Assembly: GCA_902560445.1 (NCBI GenBank)
Contig: CACELO010000001.1
Coordinates: forward strand, 1-64,000
Length of the DNA: 64,000 nt
Direction: 5' to 3'
Source of the DNA: an uncultured Candidatus Poseidoniales archaeon
GTDB lineage: Archaea > Thermoplasmatota > Poseidoniia > Poseidoniales > Thalassarchaeaceae
The translations under genes were made by a program, and so were the position numbers. Positions 38,154-47,550 of the stretch are shown in pieces; position 1 is the first letter of the stretch; each line of letters opens with the position of its first letter. The notes beneath the pieces are model-generated. The model saw only the letters and a program-made list of their open reading frames with translations. It was not told where the DNA came from and ran no database searches.

Positions 38154-41027
38154 ATGGTATACGATTCGGCGGAAATTGAGACGCGCTGGCAGACACGCTG
38201 GCGTAACGCGCGCGTATTCGATGCAGAAGTAGACGATTCTCGTGAGAAATTCTACTGTCTCGAGATGTTTCCATATCCATCAGGATACATGCATATGGGT
38301 CACGTAAGAAATTACTCGATTGGCGATGCCATGGCACGATTCCAGCGCTTGATGGGAAAGAATGTCCTCTATCCGATGGGATACGACTCATTCGGAATGC
38401 CCGCCGAGAACGCTGCCAAGAAGGAAGGAGGCCACCCTCACACCGTTACTGAGAGAAATATCGAGATGATTAGAGCTGATCAGGAGAGAATGGGGTATTC
38501 ATATGACTGGCGACGAATGTTTGCAACTTCGACACCAGAATATTATCGCTGGAATCAAGAATTATTCCTTCGGTTCTACGAAGCCGGTTTGGTAGAAAGA
38601 CGATTCGCACCAGTCAATTGGTGTGATGATTGTGACACAGTTCTTGCAAATGAGCAAGTCAAGAATAATCGTTGTTGGCGTTGCGGTCTTGAGGTAGTTC
38701 AGAAGGATATGGCGCAGTGGTTCTTGCGTATGACAAAGTATGCTGATGAATTACTCGATGAATTAGATCATATCGAATTTCCAGAGAATGTAAAAGCGAT
38801 GCAGCGAAACTGGATTGGCCGTTCACATGGCGCCCATATCGAATTCCCTGTTGTTGGTGATGTAGACGACGAATCCGCTAGCATTGGTGCATTTACAACC
38901 CGTCCAGATACAATCTTCGGAGTCACTTTCGTTACTCTGTCACCTGAACATCCCCTTTGTGAGTCATTAGTAAGCGGGACTAAGTATGAACAGGCTTGGA
39001 AAGATTTGGCAGAAGAATGCGCCCGAATGACTGAATTTGAGCGAATTAATATGCTGAAAGAAAAGAAAGGAGTCCCTCTTGGTAGATTTGTAACTAATCC
39101 AATCACCGGAGAAGAAGTGCCAATTTTTGCTGGTAATTTTGTTGTTGCTAGCTATGGAACCGGTGCTGTGATGGGGGTTCCGGGACACGATCAGCGAGAT
39201 TACGACTTCGCCAATAAATACGGACTTGAAATAAAACCTGTTCTATCAAGGGATGAGGGTTGCCAAGGAGTTGAGGAGAATCCTGTATTCGATGGATTAG
39301 GATGGATGGTCAACTCGACCATAGAAGGATTCGATGGTCTATTCGGTAATGATGCAAAGACCGCGGTAATTTCAACCTTAGAGGAAAAAGGAGCGGGCCA
39401 CGGCTCCACTGAATATCGACTGAAAGATTGGCTACTTAGCCGTCAGCGGTTCTGGGGAACTCCAATTCCAATGATACATTGTGATACTTGTGGAGTAGTT
39501 CCCGTTCCCTACGAACAACTACCTGTAGAGCTACCTTTGGATGTGACTTTTAGTTGGGAAGAGAGCGGTAATCCACTAGCTCGAAGTGAATCCTTCCTTA
39601 CTACAACTTGTCCGCAGTGTAACGGTCCTGCACGCAGAGAGACCGATACAATGGACACATTTTATGATTCATCTTGGTACTTTATGAGATTCGTTGATTC
39701 ATCAAATGACTCTGCCCCATTCGATCGTGAAGCAGTAGATTACTGGATGAATGGAGGTGTTGACTTGTACATTGGTGGTATTGAACACGCTGTCATGCAT
39801 CTTCTGTATGCTCGATTCTTCACTAAGGCCACTCGTGATCTCGGCATGAATGAGGTCAGCGAACCATTCGGCCGCTTAGTCTGTCAAGGAATGCTAAATG
39901 CTCCCGCACCATTTTGTGTGGATTGTAATACCGAGTATCACATAGATTTTTTCGGAAGAGAATGCCCGAGCTGCGGTCAAGGTTTAACCTCACGTTCCGC
40001 TAAGATGAGCAAGAGTCTGGGGAACACTGTGAGTCCAGGAGAAATGGTGGACCGATTCGGCGCCGATACCGTACGCCTGTTCATCCTCTTCGGTGCAAAC
40101 CCGGAGGCTGGAATGGATTGGTCTGACAATGCTGTAATTGCAAATCATAAGCAAGTGTGCTCAATTATAGACGCCTTTAATCAGGGTATTTCATTTTCCG
40201 ATTCACCTAGCCCAATGGATTCTTGGTTATTGGCTCGTCTCAGAGTAAATCAGAATCGTTGGCGAGAATGTATGGAAGATGTAAGCCTTCGAGAAGGAGT
40301 CATGGCGAGCCATTTTGAGATGCTAGCAGATTGGCAATGGTATCTGCGAAGAGGCGGTTCAGACAGAGACACTGCACATCAATTCCTTTGTGGATGGGCG
40401 CCGATGTTGGCACCAGCAACTCCACATATTGCTGAAGAATTTTGGTCAGCCCTTTCGCAGGGTCAAGCGCCAGATATGTTGGCGACACATGAGATGGAGT
40501 TTTACTCGGTCGAGGAAAATGATGCTAGTATTCTTACTAGAGAATCTTACCTGCGTGAAGTCATTGAATCAGCACGTAATCTAAGGGGGCTAGCAGAACG
40601 TCATTCAGATACAGAAATTTCAGGAGTGGTAATTCAAACCGCACCTACTTGGAAAGTTGAGTTATCTCGTCAAGCGGTAAAATTGTCAAACGAAGGTTTT
40701 GATTTCAAAGGTAATGGTCAAAATCATCTAAAGTCAATGGCGATTTTTGAGAATGAATCTTTGAGAGGAGAAATATTCCAAACCTGGATGTCCTTGACCA
40801 TGGGGTCGAAGAAGAAACGTGGTAGAATACACACTTGGGATGAGGGTGAGAAACAATTGGTATTGAGCGGGATCGATGAAAGCGATGTTATCAATTCGGC
40901 TGGGGACTTTATCGCAACTGCTTTAGGAGTAAAATCGGTTATTGCATATCCGGTTGGAGAAGGTGAAGATATTGGAGGCAAGGCCCGCTTTGCCTTCCCA
41001 TTAGAACCCGGTATCGCCTTTGTCTGA
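38154..41027 (+). CDS. leuS: Leucyl-tRNA synthetase, bacterial type
   Basis: FPYPSGYMHMGHVRNYSIGDAMAR; YDSFGMPAENAA; GVPGHDQRDYDFA; AKMSKSLGNTVSP. Confidence 0.95.
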   Translation: MVYDSAEIETRWQTRWRNARVFDAEVDDSREKFYCLEMFPYPSGYMHMGHVRNYSIGDAMARFQRLMGKNVLYPMGYDSFGMPAENAAKKEGGHPHTVTERNIEMIRADQERMGYSYDWRRMFATSTPEYYRWNQELFLRFYEAGLVERRFAPVNWCDDCDTVLANEQVKNNRCWRCGLEVVQKDMAQWFLRMTKYADELLDELDHIEFPENVKAMQRNWIGRSHGAHIEFPVVGDVDDESASIGAFTTRPDTIFGVTFVTLSPEHPLCESLVSGTKYEQAWKDLAEECARMTEFERINMLKEKKGVPLGRFVTNPITGEEVPIFAGNFVVASYGTGAVMGVPGHDQRDYDFANKYGLEIKPVLSRDEGCQGVEENPVFDGLGWMVNSTIEGFDGLFGNDAKTAVISTLEEKGAGHGSTEYRLKDWLLSRQRFWGTPIPMIHCDTCGVVPVPYEQLPVELPLDVTFSWEESGNPLARSESFLTTTCPQCNGPARRETDTMDTFYDSSWYFMRFVDSSNDSAPFDREAVDYWMNGGVDLYIGGIEHAVMHLLYARFFTKATRDLGMNEVSEPFGRLVCQGMLNAPAPFCVDCNTEYHIDFFGRECPSCGQGLTSRSAKMSKSLGNTVSPGEMVDRFGADTVRLFILFGANPEAGMDWSDNAVIANHKQVCSIIDAFNQGISFSDSPSPMDSWLLARLRVNQNRWRECMEDVSLREGVMASHFEMLADWQWYLRRGGSDRDTAHQFLCGWAPMLAPATPHIAEEFWSALSQGQAPDMLATHEMEFYSVEENDASILTRESYLREVIESARNLRGLAERHSDTEISGVVIQTAPTWKVELSRQAVKLSNEGFDFKGNGQNHLKSMAIFENESLRGEIFQTWMSLTMGSKKKRGRIHTWDEGEKQLVLSGIDESDVINSAGDFIATALGVKSVIAYPVGEGEDIGGKARFAFPLEPGIAFV

Positions 41028-41032
41028 GAGGG

Positions 41033-41395
41033 TTGGTGATGGGCATTCAATACACTGTTCTCATAGATGGTCATTGTCCAGTTTGTACTGGATGGGCCGC
41101 TTTCATCAACAAGCGAGATTCATCCAATCGTTTCTTGGTTGTGGCCCAAGAGACTGCAGAGGGGGAAGAAGTCCTAAGCAATCGTCCGGCAAAGATGAGT
41201 GAACTTGACTCAGTGTTTCTGATCGATGAATCTGGGAAATGGTATGCTCAATCTACGGCGGTGATACATATCCTTCTTGGTCTTGGTTTCCCATATAATT
41301 TTGGGGCTATAATTTGGTTAATTCCGAGTCCAATGCGTAATTTTGCTTACGACCTATATGCCCGTAATCGAAAGAGAGATCCGAGTAATTCGTGA
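41033..41395 (+). CDS. DCC family thiol-disulfide protein (DUF393)
   Basis: VLIDGHCPVCTGWAAFINKRD; C-terminal IWLIPSPMRNFAYDLYARNRKR. Confidence 0.85.
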   Translation: MVMGIQYTVLIDGHCPVCTGWAAFINKRDSSNRFLVVAQETAEGEEVLSNRPAKMSELDSVFLIDESGKWYAQSTAVIHILLGLGFPYNFGAIIWLIPSPMRNFAYDLYARNRKRDPSNS

Positions 41396-41440
41396 TAGAA
41401 AATCGGCCTTCTTCTGCGCGAGGGTTCATGGACGTCCATC

Positions 41441-42511
41441 ATGTCGCAAGTCCCGTTGAGCGAGAAAAAGGAAGGCGGCGGGGCACGCAAAAGGCGTCGA
41501 CCTCGAAGAAAACCGGCCAATGCTACCGATTTCAGGCCATGGGCACAGGGAGATCACAATGCTGTTGAGCGTGCTCTAACCCGCTTTGATCAGTCGCCAC
41601 CTCCTATGGGTATACCGGAAATAATAGACCCTGCTCCAAGAGAAAAACAATTGAAATGGCAACCTAATGCAGTTCCCAAAAATATCCAAAAGAAAGTAGG
41701 TGACATCGTCTGTAAATCCGGTGAATTTGGATTCCTTCCTGAAGAAAGAGTCGACGAAATAAGAGGTCAAATAGACCATCTCCCCATAACCATTGAGCAA
41801 GCCCTTTCGCTTCGCGGTGCCTTGAATCAAGAAAAAAGTGTACATTCACACGGACGTCTGATGCGAAATGCAAACCAATTACGAAGACGGTACGATAAGG
41901 GCGAGGGAGTACTAACTCTTTCTCAACGATTTGATGCACCTCCCGTCAATACATTCAGGGCAATATTAACCGGCCGCGGATGGTCAAAGAACCGAATCAA
42001 AGAGACACTAAAAAATCCAGAGAGAATGAATGATCGTGATCAAGAAGAATTCGCTAAAGCAGAAGACGCTGATAAGGTAAGTTCGGTCAATCAATCAGAT
42101 ACTCAGACGGCCGCTGAGGTTTTCGAGGATATTTTATGCGCACATTTTGATTCTCTAGACGTACGTTTTCGAAGGCAAGAAGATTTACTGCGTGAGCAGA
42201 AGGAATCAGAAGGCCGAGCAGTGGTTACTCCTGATCTTCTGTTCCTTGATGACGTACGAATCAATGGAGTCCCTTGTGCTTGGATTGATGCAAAGCATTT
42301 CTACGGGGCAGACCTGAGATTTCCAAGAAAGAAGACTCAGAAACAAGTTGATCGATATGTCAAGGAATATGGCCAAGGAGCAATCGTGTATAGACACGGA
42401 TTTACTGGTTCTTTGATTCAAAGAGGAGCGATTTTACTCGACGCTAGCCCTCTAGATCTAACTCCACTAAATGAGTTTCACGAAAAGAGGTCCGGCGGCT
42501 CGCATTCATGA
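41441..42511 (+). CDS. CDIN1/C15orf41-like (TPD domain) putative nuclease
   Basis: TPDLLFLDDVRINGVPCAWIDAKHFYGADLRFPRKKTQKQVDRYVKEYGQGAIVYRHGF. Confidence 0.75.
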   Translation: MSQVPLSEKKEGGGARKRRRPRRKPANATDFRPWAQGDHNAVERALTRFDQSPPPMGIPEIIDPAPREKQLKWQPNAVPKNIQKKVGDIVCKSGEFGFLPEERVDEIRGQIDHLPITIEQALSLRGALNQEKSVHSHGRLMRNANQLRRRYDKGEGVLTLSQRFDAPPVNTFRAILTGRGWSKNRIKETLKNPERMNDRDQEEFAKAEDADKVSSVNQSDTQTAAEVFEDILCAHFDSLDVRFRRQEDLLREQKESEGRAVVTPDLLFLDDVRINGVPCAWIDAKHFYGADLRFPRKKTQKQVDRYVKEYGQGAIVYRHGFTGSLIQRGAILLDASPLDLTPLNEFHEKRSGGSHS

Positions 42512-43480
42512 TAGAGTTCCAATTTGAGTTAGTGTAGCATCTAACCCTTCTTGTATCAATTCAGACAGTAATTTCTCAAAGGAAATGTTTTTTGAAATAT
42601 TACGTGGTACGATGGCAATACTTTCCCCTAACATACACAACAAAACACATGTCTCTGAGTCTAAACCTGCTCTGAGTGCGGCATTTTCTCCTGCCTTTAC
42701 CAATGCGGAGCGAGATGCATCATCACTCAAACCAGATTGTTTTGAAAATACCTCTGCAGAATCAAGAAGTTCACCCCATCGTGATTTATCCCAATATCCA
42801 TCCGACAAGTGAGCCATCTGTTTTGTTCCGGCTTCTGTAATCGATTGCTTCCAAACATCGTCATCAATATACTCAGATGTATGTCGCCCGGGATTAGTGC
42901 GCCAAGCCAAAACCAAAGGTATCGATTCAGTCCAACCTTCCGCTTGACCCGGACCATTCAATAAATTCGGACCCGAATATGGTGATCCTGGGTTCAATCT
43001 GCGCTCAACACCCCCAGCGGCTAATGCTGTAACATCCCCAAGCCCTGTCGAATTACTCCTCTCAACCAAGTGAGCGATTGCAAGCGAACGTCGCAAACTC
43101 TCCTCATGTGGTAATCCAAGGGCTCTTTGGAATGCAGCGGCAGCGGCGATTGCACCAGCTGCGGACATTCCAAATCCTTGTGAGGCAGGTAATTTGTTTC
43201 GAACTGTAATTTCCCAACTATGGTCTGCAATCGAGGTAATTTCTTCACTCAACAGGTCTAACACTTGTTGGAACATTTTTTTATCGCCATTTCCATCTAT
43301 GAGTTTAACTTCTAAGGAATAATCACCCAACTTCCCTCTAGCAATGGCCTCTGCCCCATCATTAAGGCATAATCCAGCACCTAGGCTACCTTGCTTAATG
43401 GGGTCTTCATCGAGATCTTCGACCGTGAAAAGTAGTGTGATGTGACCCCCGCAGACACCTCTGCCCAATACCGCAGTCAT
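42506..43480 (-). CDS. Pantoate kinase (GHMP superfamily, archaeal CoA pathway)
   Basis: LPASQGFGMSAAGAIAAAAAFQRALG GHMP motif; GSLGAGLCLNDGAEA. Confidence 0.85.
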   Translation of the reverse strand: MTAVLGRGVCGGHITLLFTVEDLDEDPIKQGSLGAGLCLNDGAEAIARGKLGDYSLEVKLIDGNGDKKMFQQVLDLLSEEITSIADHSWEITVRNKLPASQGFGMSAAGAIAAAAAFQRALGLPHEESLRRSLAIAHLVERSNSTGLGDVTALAAGGVERRLNPGSPYSGPNLLNGPGQAEGWTESIPLVLAWRTNPGRHTSEYIDDDVWKQSITEAGTKQMAHLSDGYWDKSRWGELLDSAEVFSKQSGLSDDASRSALVKAGENAALRAGLDSETCVLLCMLGESIAIVPRNISKNISFEKLLSELIQEGLDATLTQIGTLS

Positions 43481-43522
43481 ATTTCCTCATCTCCGAGGCA
43501 CTGCAAGAATACTGCGCCGGCA

Positions 43523-44515
43523 TCAAAGGACAGCTTTCAGGTCCTCTCCAAGGGAATCGAATTTCTCCGATAGATAATTTGAAGCCATCTCAAGTGCAGT
43601 TTGCGGACTCATGGAACCATCGGTTTCGAAGCTGAAGATAAACTCCCCAGGAACGTCTTCGACTGTGATTGCTTCCTTGAATTCAGCCTTAGTCTCTGTT
43701 CCATCACCAACATGGTGTAGTTCCTTCGCAAGAGTCTCAACCTTCTCAATATCGTCAAGTTTTCCATCTTTATCGAAATCCTTTGCATTGATTGTCAGAT
43801 TCAAATCCCAAAGAATCTTCGCCTTAGTCTTGTTATTCAAGATTCCAACTTGACGTGGAGCGAAAGCGACACCACAAACAGGTGACCACTTTGCGTGCTG
43901 ACTTCCACGGCCCATTACCGCAGTAGCGTAAAATTCTAACATCTGTCCCTTGTACAACTTAGTGATAGGAATAGATCTGTAGTGTTCGGGGATCTCAAGA
44001 CTCTGATCGCCCAGGTAAATCATATCGCCAGCGGTAACTGTTGTCCCTTCTTCTGATCCAAATGCTTTGCATGTGTAAATCATATTACAGGTTGGACATC
44101 CACGATCTTCCGGAACCAAATCCTTGCAGGTAGGACAGGTTTCCTCGTAATGGAACATTTCGTGATCGGTTGGAATTGGAATCATTGCGAGGCGCTGCGC
44201 TACCATCTCATCAGGGATCGGTCCATTGGTTTCCCAAACGGTGTAGTCAACACCCTCTTTCTCCAACTTCTTTCCACACTGATTGCAGCCGCTACCTCCA
44301 GACGATTCGCGGGTTGCACCAGCAGGATTTAGATGACCGCATGACAAACATAAATCGAAGGACCCCATTTGGAATCGAACGGTCTCGATAGCCATCTTTG
44401 GAGTATCTGACAATAGTGTTCGGCGTAGTGCATTTGCAAATGCTCGGTCGCAATCCTTGAGCAAGAGTTTAGCATTCTCCGGTCCTATATCTAGAAATTC
44501 TATTTTCACCATCAT
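43523..44515 (-). CDS. rpoD: DNA-directed RNA polymerase subunit D, with extra CxxC...CxxC insertion
   Basis: DRAFANALRRTLLSDTPKMAIETVRF; MVAQRLAMIPIPTD; position next to uS11. Confidence 0.95.
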   Translation of the reverse strand: MMVKIEFLDIGPENAKLLLKDCDRAFANALRRTLLSDTPKMAIETVRFQMGSFDLCLSCGHLNPAGATRESSGGSGCNQCGKKLEKEGVDYTVWETNGPIPDEMVAQRLAMIPIPTDHEMFHYEETCPTCKDLVPEDRGCPTCNMIYTCKAFGSEEGTTVTAGDMIYLGDQSLEIPEHYRSIPITKLYKGQMLEFYATAVMGRGSQHAKWSPVCGVAFAPRQVGILNNKTKAKILWDLNLTINAKDFDKDGKLDDIEKVETLAKELHHVGDGTETKAEFKEAITVEDVPGEFIFSFETDGSMSPQTALEMASNYLSEKFDSLGEDLKAVL

Positions 44516-44522
44516 AATCACC

Positions 44523-44906
44523 TCAGACCCTACGGCCTCTTCGACCGCCCTTTGCCTTTGTCCCATTGGTTGGGATTGGAGTTACATCTTCGATGCGAGT
44601 GATTTGAACACCCGCACGAGTTAGTGCACGTATAGCAGCAGTAGCACCAGGCGCACTGTGCGATCGGTTTCCACCAGCTCCTCGATACTTGACGATAACT
44701 TGGTCAAATTCCTTCTCTGCTAGCATTTCAGCAATCTTCTCAGCAGCTCTTGTTGCTGCAAACTGACCACCGGCATCACTGCCCTTCTTGGTAACCTGTC
44801 CACCTGAAACCTTTGCCAGAGTCTCAGCTCCGGTAAGATCAGTTGCAGTAATTAGCACATTGTTGTATGTGCTGAAAATGTGTAAAACAGCCTTGTGACC
44901 CATCAC
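44523..44906 (-). CDS. rps11: 30S ribosomal protein uS11
   Basis: HIFSTYNNVLITATDLTGAE...GGNRSHSAPGATAAIRALTRAGVQITRIEDVTPIPTNGTKAKGGRRGRRV. Confidence 0.98.
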   Translation of the reverse strand: MMGHKAVLHIFSTYNNVLITATDLTGAETLAKVSGGQVTKKGSDAGGQFAATRAAEKIAEMLAEKEFDQVIVKYRGAGGNRSHSAPGATAAIRALTRAGVQITRIEDVTPIPTNGTKAKGGRRGRRV

Positions 44907-45598
44907 TCATCGCCCCCCTCTTCTGGGATTGTTTCCTCAATAGTGGGTGCTTCCTCAGCATCAGCCTTGATCTGTTGAACAAAGTCATCATTGTCTGTGG
45001 TTGCTCTAACTCCACCGACTTCTTCCAGTTCCTCTTCTTCAGTTTGTCGAGTCATTCGGAGTTGCTCCATCTCGACACGGAAGGGATGATTCTCATCTAG
45101 GTAGGGTGATGTTGCACTGTACTGGAGGATTTCTTCCTCTTGTCGCAGAATTTTATATCCAGGAACAGTCATCCTCTGTTCACCAATTGCGATGTGTCCA
45201 TGGACAATCATATTTCGAGCAGCGCGCATAGATGGTGCTAGTCCGCGGTAGTAAACCACCGATTGTAGTCTTCGAGCAAGCATGTGCTCAACAGAAATCT
45301 GCAGAACATCGTCTATGATAGATCCCTCGGCTAGTAGTCCCTTGCGAACAAGAGAACCAACCAAATCAGTCTTCTCTTGAGCGAAGTGACCTTCTGATGA
45401 GTCAACCCTTCCGATGAGTTTCATCGCTTGGTTTCGATGGCGCCTTAGGGCCGATTTTTCTCGCCAAATTTCACGCATTCCACCGACTTTCTTCAGGCCA
45501 AATTGTTCCTTTAGAGCGTGTTCTTCCTCAATTCTAGCAGCCTTCCAAGGATGAGTAGGAGTCTGTGTCTTAGGTCGTGCAAACTTAGGATGTCCCAT
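44903..45598 (-). CDS. rps4: 30S ribosomal protein uS4 with acidic C-terminal extension
   Basis: MLARRLQSVVYYRGLAPSMRAARNMIVHGHIAIGEQRMTVPGY; C-terminal EEEELEEVGG...EEGGDE. Confidence 0.98.
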   Translation of the reverse strand: MGHPKFARPKTQTPTHPWKAARIEEEHALKEQFGLKKVGGMREIWREKSALRRHRNQAMKLIGRVDSSEGHFAQEKTDLVGSLVRKGLLAEGSIIDDVLQISVEHMLARRLQSVVYYRGLAPSMRAARNMIVHGHIAIGEQRMTVPGYKILRQEEEILQYSATSPYLDENHPFRVEMEQLRMTRQTEEEELEEVGGVRATTDNDDFVQQIKADAEEAPTIEETIPEEGGDE

Positions 45599-45609
45599 AC
45601 TTTACCACC

Positions 45610-46077
45610 TCACTTCTTCCTCTCGACACCTAATGTGCTACCACTGCGGCCATTACTTCGAAGGCGCTGACCTCGGACCTTGTGTCCGCTGCGGTGGCGT
45701 ATTCCTCGGTAAGTCTTGATTGAAGCCAAGCGTGCTACATCATCGTTACGAGTCAGTCGGACTTCTGTCCCGATGATGTGTGCATCCTCATTGGACTGCA
45801 AATCTCGTTGTCTATTGACCAGCCACCATGGTACATTCAATGCGTATTCGTCAATTGTCGTTCGAATCCTGTCTTGCTCCTCTTCGGTCAGATGACCGCC
45901 GAGTTTGTTTCCATCGATTTTTGCCATGCGGCAAATCTGACCGGCCGATCGCTGTCCAACTCCGTTAATCGAAGTAAGTCCCTGTGCAATCGGTCGAAGA
46001 CCATCGATATCAGAGTCAGCAAGTCTCAGGATGTAGGAGAAGTCATCTCCTAGTTCAGTTTCATTCACTTTTGCCAT
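45610..46077 (-). CDS. rps13: 30S ribosomal protein uS13
   Basis: LTSINGVGQRSAGQICRMAKID...YRGIRHRSGHKVRGQRLRSNGRSGSTLGVERKK. Confidence 0.98.
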   Translation of the reverse strand: MAKVNETELGDDFSYILRLADSDIDGLRPIAQGLTSINGVGQRSAGQICRMAKIDGNKLGGHLTEEEQDRIRTTIDEYALNVPWWLVNRQRDLQSNEDAHIIGTEVRLTRNDDVARLASIKTYRGIRHRSGHKVRGQRLRSNGRSGSTLGVERKK

Positions 46078-46096
46078 AATACGGTTCCCCCGTGTT

Positions 46097-46128
46097 CATC
46101 GGTTGTCCGATGGCCCTCATAGGGCATC
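46097..46128 (-). promoter_or_regulatory. Mutually exclusive hairpins in the uS13-operon leader
   Basis: CATCGG(46097-46102)/CCGATG(46107-46112) versus GATG-CCCT/AGGG-CATC (46109-46128); shared nucleotides 46109-46112. Confidence 0.4.
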
Positions 46129-46163
46129 CCGCCGACCTACCCTCTATATTTGAAGAAGACGGC

Positions 46164-46178
46164 CGCCCCTATGGGGCG
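46164..46178 (-). terminator. Hairpin CGCCCC-TAT-GGGGCG downstream of the methyltransferase gene
   Basis: Perfect 6-bp stem just past the stop at 46197 on the minus strand. Confidence 0.4.
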
Positions 46179-46196
46179 TTAAATGTCCTAATCGAC

Positions 46197-47501
46197 TCAC
46201 TGCTCCTTACAAACTATGTATAGGGTATGACTTCCACTACCCCTTTCCAAATCTAGGTCGATCATGAATCCATTTGCGCCTTCAAATTCCTTCATGGCCT
46301 TGTGTAATCTCCGTTGAAGAGTTGGATGCTCGCCAGGGTCGAGGCTACATCGAAGAGTCACCTTTCCAATCCCATTACGGGCAGCAGAAGCAGCAGTCTG
46401 TTCAATTGTGTGAAGTTCTGGAGGAGTTAGTCTGTGCTGAACAATTTCTCCACTTGCAATTACGAAGGCATCTATTTCATCATCTCTGGTTAGGGGATTT
46501 GTGCTGATTAAGAGCGGCCTTCTACCTTCTAGCTTAAGCCATGAATGCCCTGCATTTTCTGGAAGTGCCCTATCAAGCCAGGTCTCATGTAGCCCGGATT
46601 GAACAAGTGCAGGATCGACAATAGTTAGGTGTGCACCAAATGGTGGAGGGGAGCTCATGCTAACCAATTCCGATTCAGCCATCTTGCCCTCTATCGTAGC
46701 CATGATTTTCTTCTTACCCATTCTGATACATCGAGAGGGTTCTTTGGAGGAAAGAGAACCAATCCAAACCGATAGTCGGTCAATTCTGCCTCCGCCTTGG
46801 CTGAGGTATTCCCAAGTCCTTTGGATTCCTGGAAATGTCGTCTCGATAATCGCATCAACAAGTGAACGTTGATCCTCGTTTAGTCTAGGGGATAAATCCA
46901 GTAAAATCGCCGGACCTCGTGGTCCCGTTTCAAGATGATTAGCCCAGGCCTTTAGTAACGGGCCAATCGCAGGCTCCATCTCATCAATTTCATGTCTTTG
47001 CGCATCCCTTGGCCGAGCCGGATCAAGATGTAACATACCAATCGGTGGATGTGCCCTAGTCCCTGCATCCCTGAGGCTATTCCAATAGGCGACGATTGCA
47101 TTCTCAGCATCTACACCATCTCCTATCAGAACGCGATCCATTGTTCTCTGTAAATCACCCTCATCTCCATTAATTTGCATGTTTGCAGCACATAGTAATC
47201 CTACATTCGGGTCCAATTCTATGGCTAACCCAGGACGCTTCAGACCAGTGGTCAATGCGATAAGTTGTACCCCACTTCCAGCCGCTGCATCTAGGATTAC
47301 TCCAGCTGGTAGGTCGATAGCTTGAATTTGCTTAGCTCTGACCTTAGAAACAGACCAAGGTGTGGACAACCTCCGCATCTCTTCAGTCATATGGAATTCA
47401 GGTTCACCCTTGCGTGCTGATTCAGACTTAACAACCTTAGAAGCCCTCTTTACAAGATCAGATGACGGGTTCAGAGCATAGTGGCTTGGCTCCTCGTTCA
47501 T
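46197..47501 (-). CDS. Class I SAM-dependent methyltransferase with THUMP-like C-terminal domain
   Basis: GVILDAAAGSGVQLIALT; MLHLDPARPRDA; C-terminal region resembling THUMP_like. Confidence 0.75.
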   Translation of the reverse strand: MNEEPSHYALNPSSDLVKRASKVVKSESARKGEPEFHMTEEMRRLSTPWSVSKVRAKQIQAIDLPAGVILDAAAGSGVQLIALTTGLKRPGLAIELDPNVGLLCAANMQINGDEGDLQRTMDRVLIGDGVDAENAIVAYWNSLRDAGTRAHPPIGMLHLDPARPRDAQRHEIDEMEPAIGPLLKAWANHLETGPRGPAILLDLSPRLNEDQRSLVDAIIETTFPGIQRTWEYLSQGGGRIDRLSVWIGSLSSKEPSRCIRMGKKKIMATIEGKMAESELVSMSSPPPFGAHLTIVDPALVQSGLHETWLDRALPENAGHSWLKLEGRRPLLISTNPLTRDDEIDAFVIASGEIVQHRLTPPELHTIEQTAASAARNGIGKVTLRCSLDPGEHPTLQRRLHKAMKEFEGANGFMIDLDLERGSGSHTLYIVCKEQ

Positions 47502-47550
47502 GCACTCCGCTCCTTTGTTGAACTCAAGTCCTTTTCCCGTCTAGAGGTTC

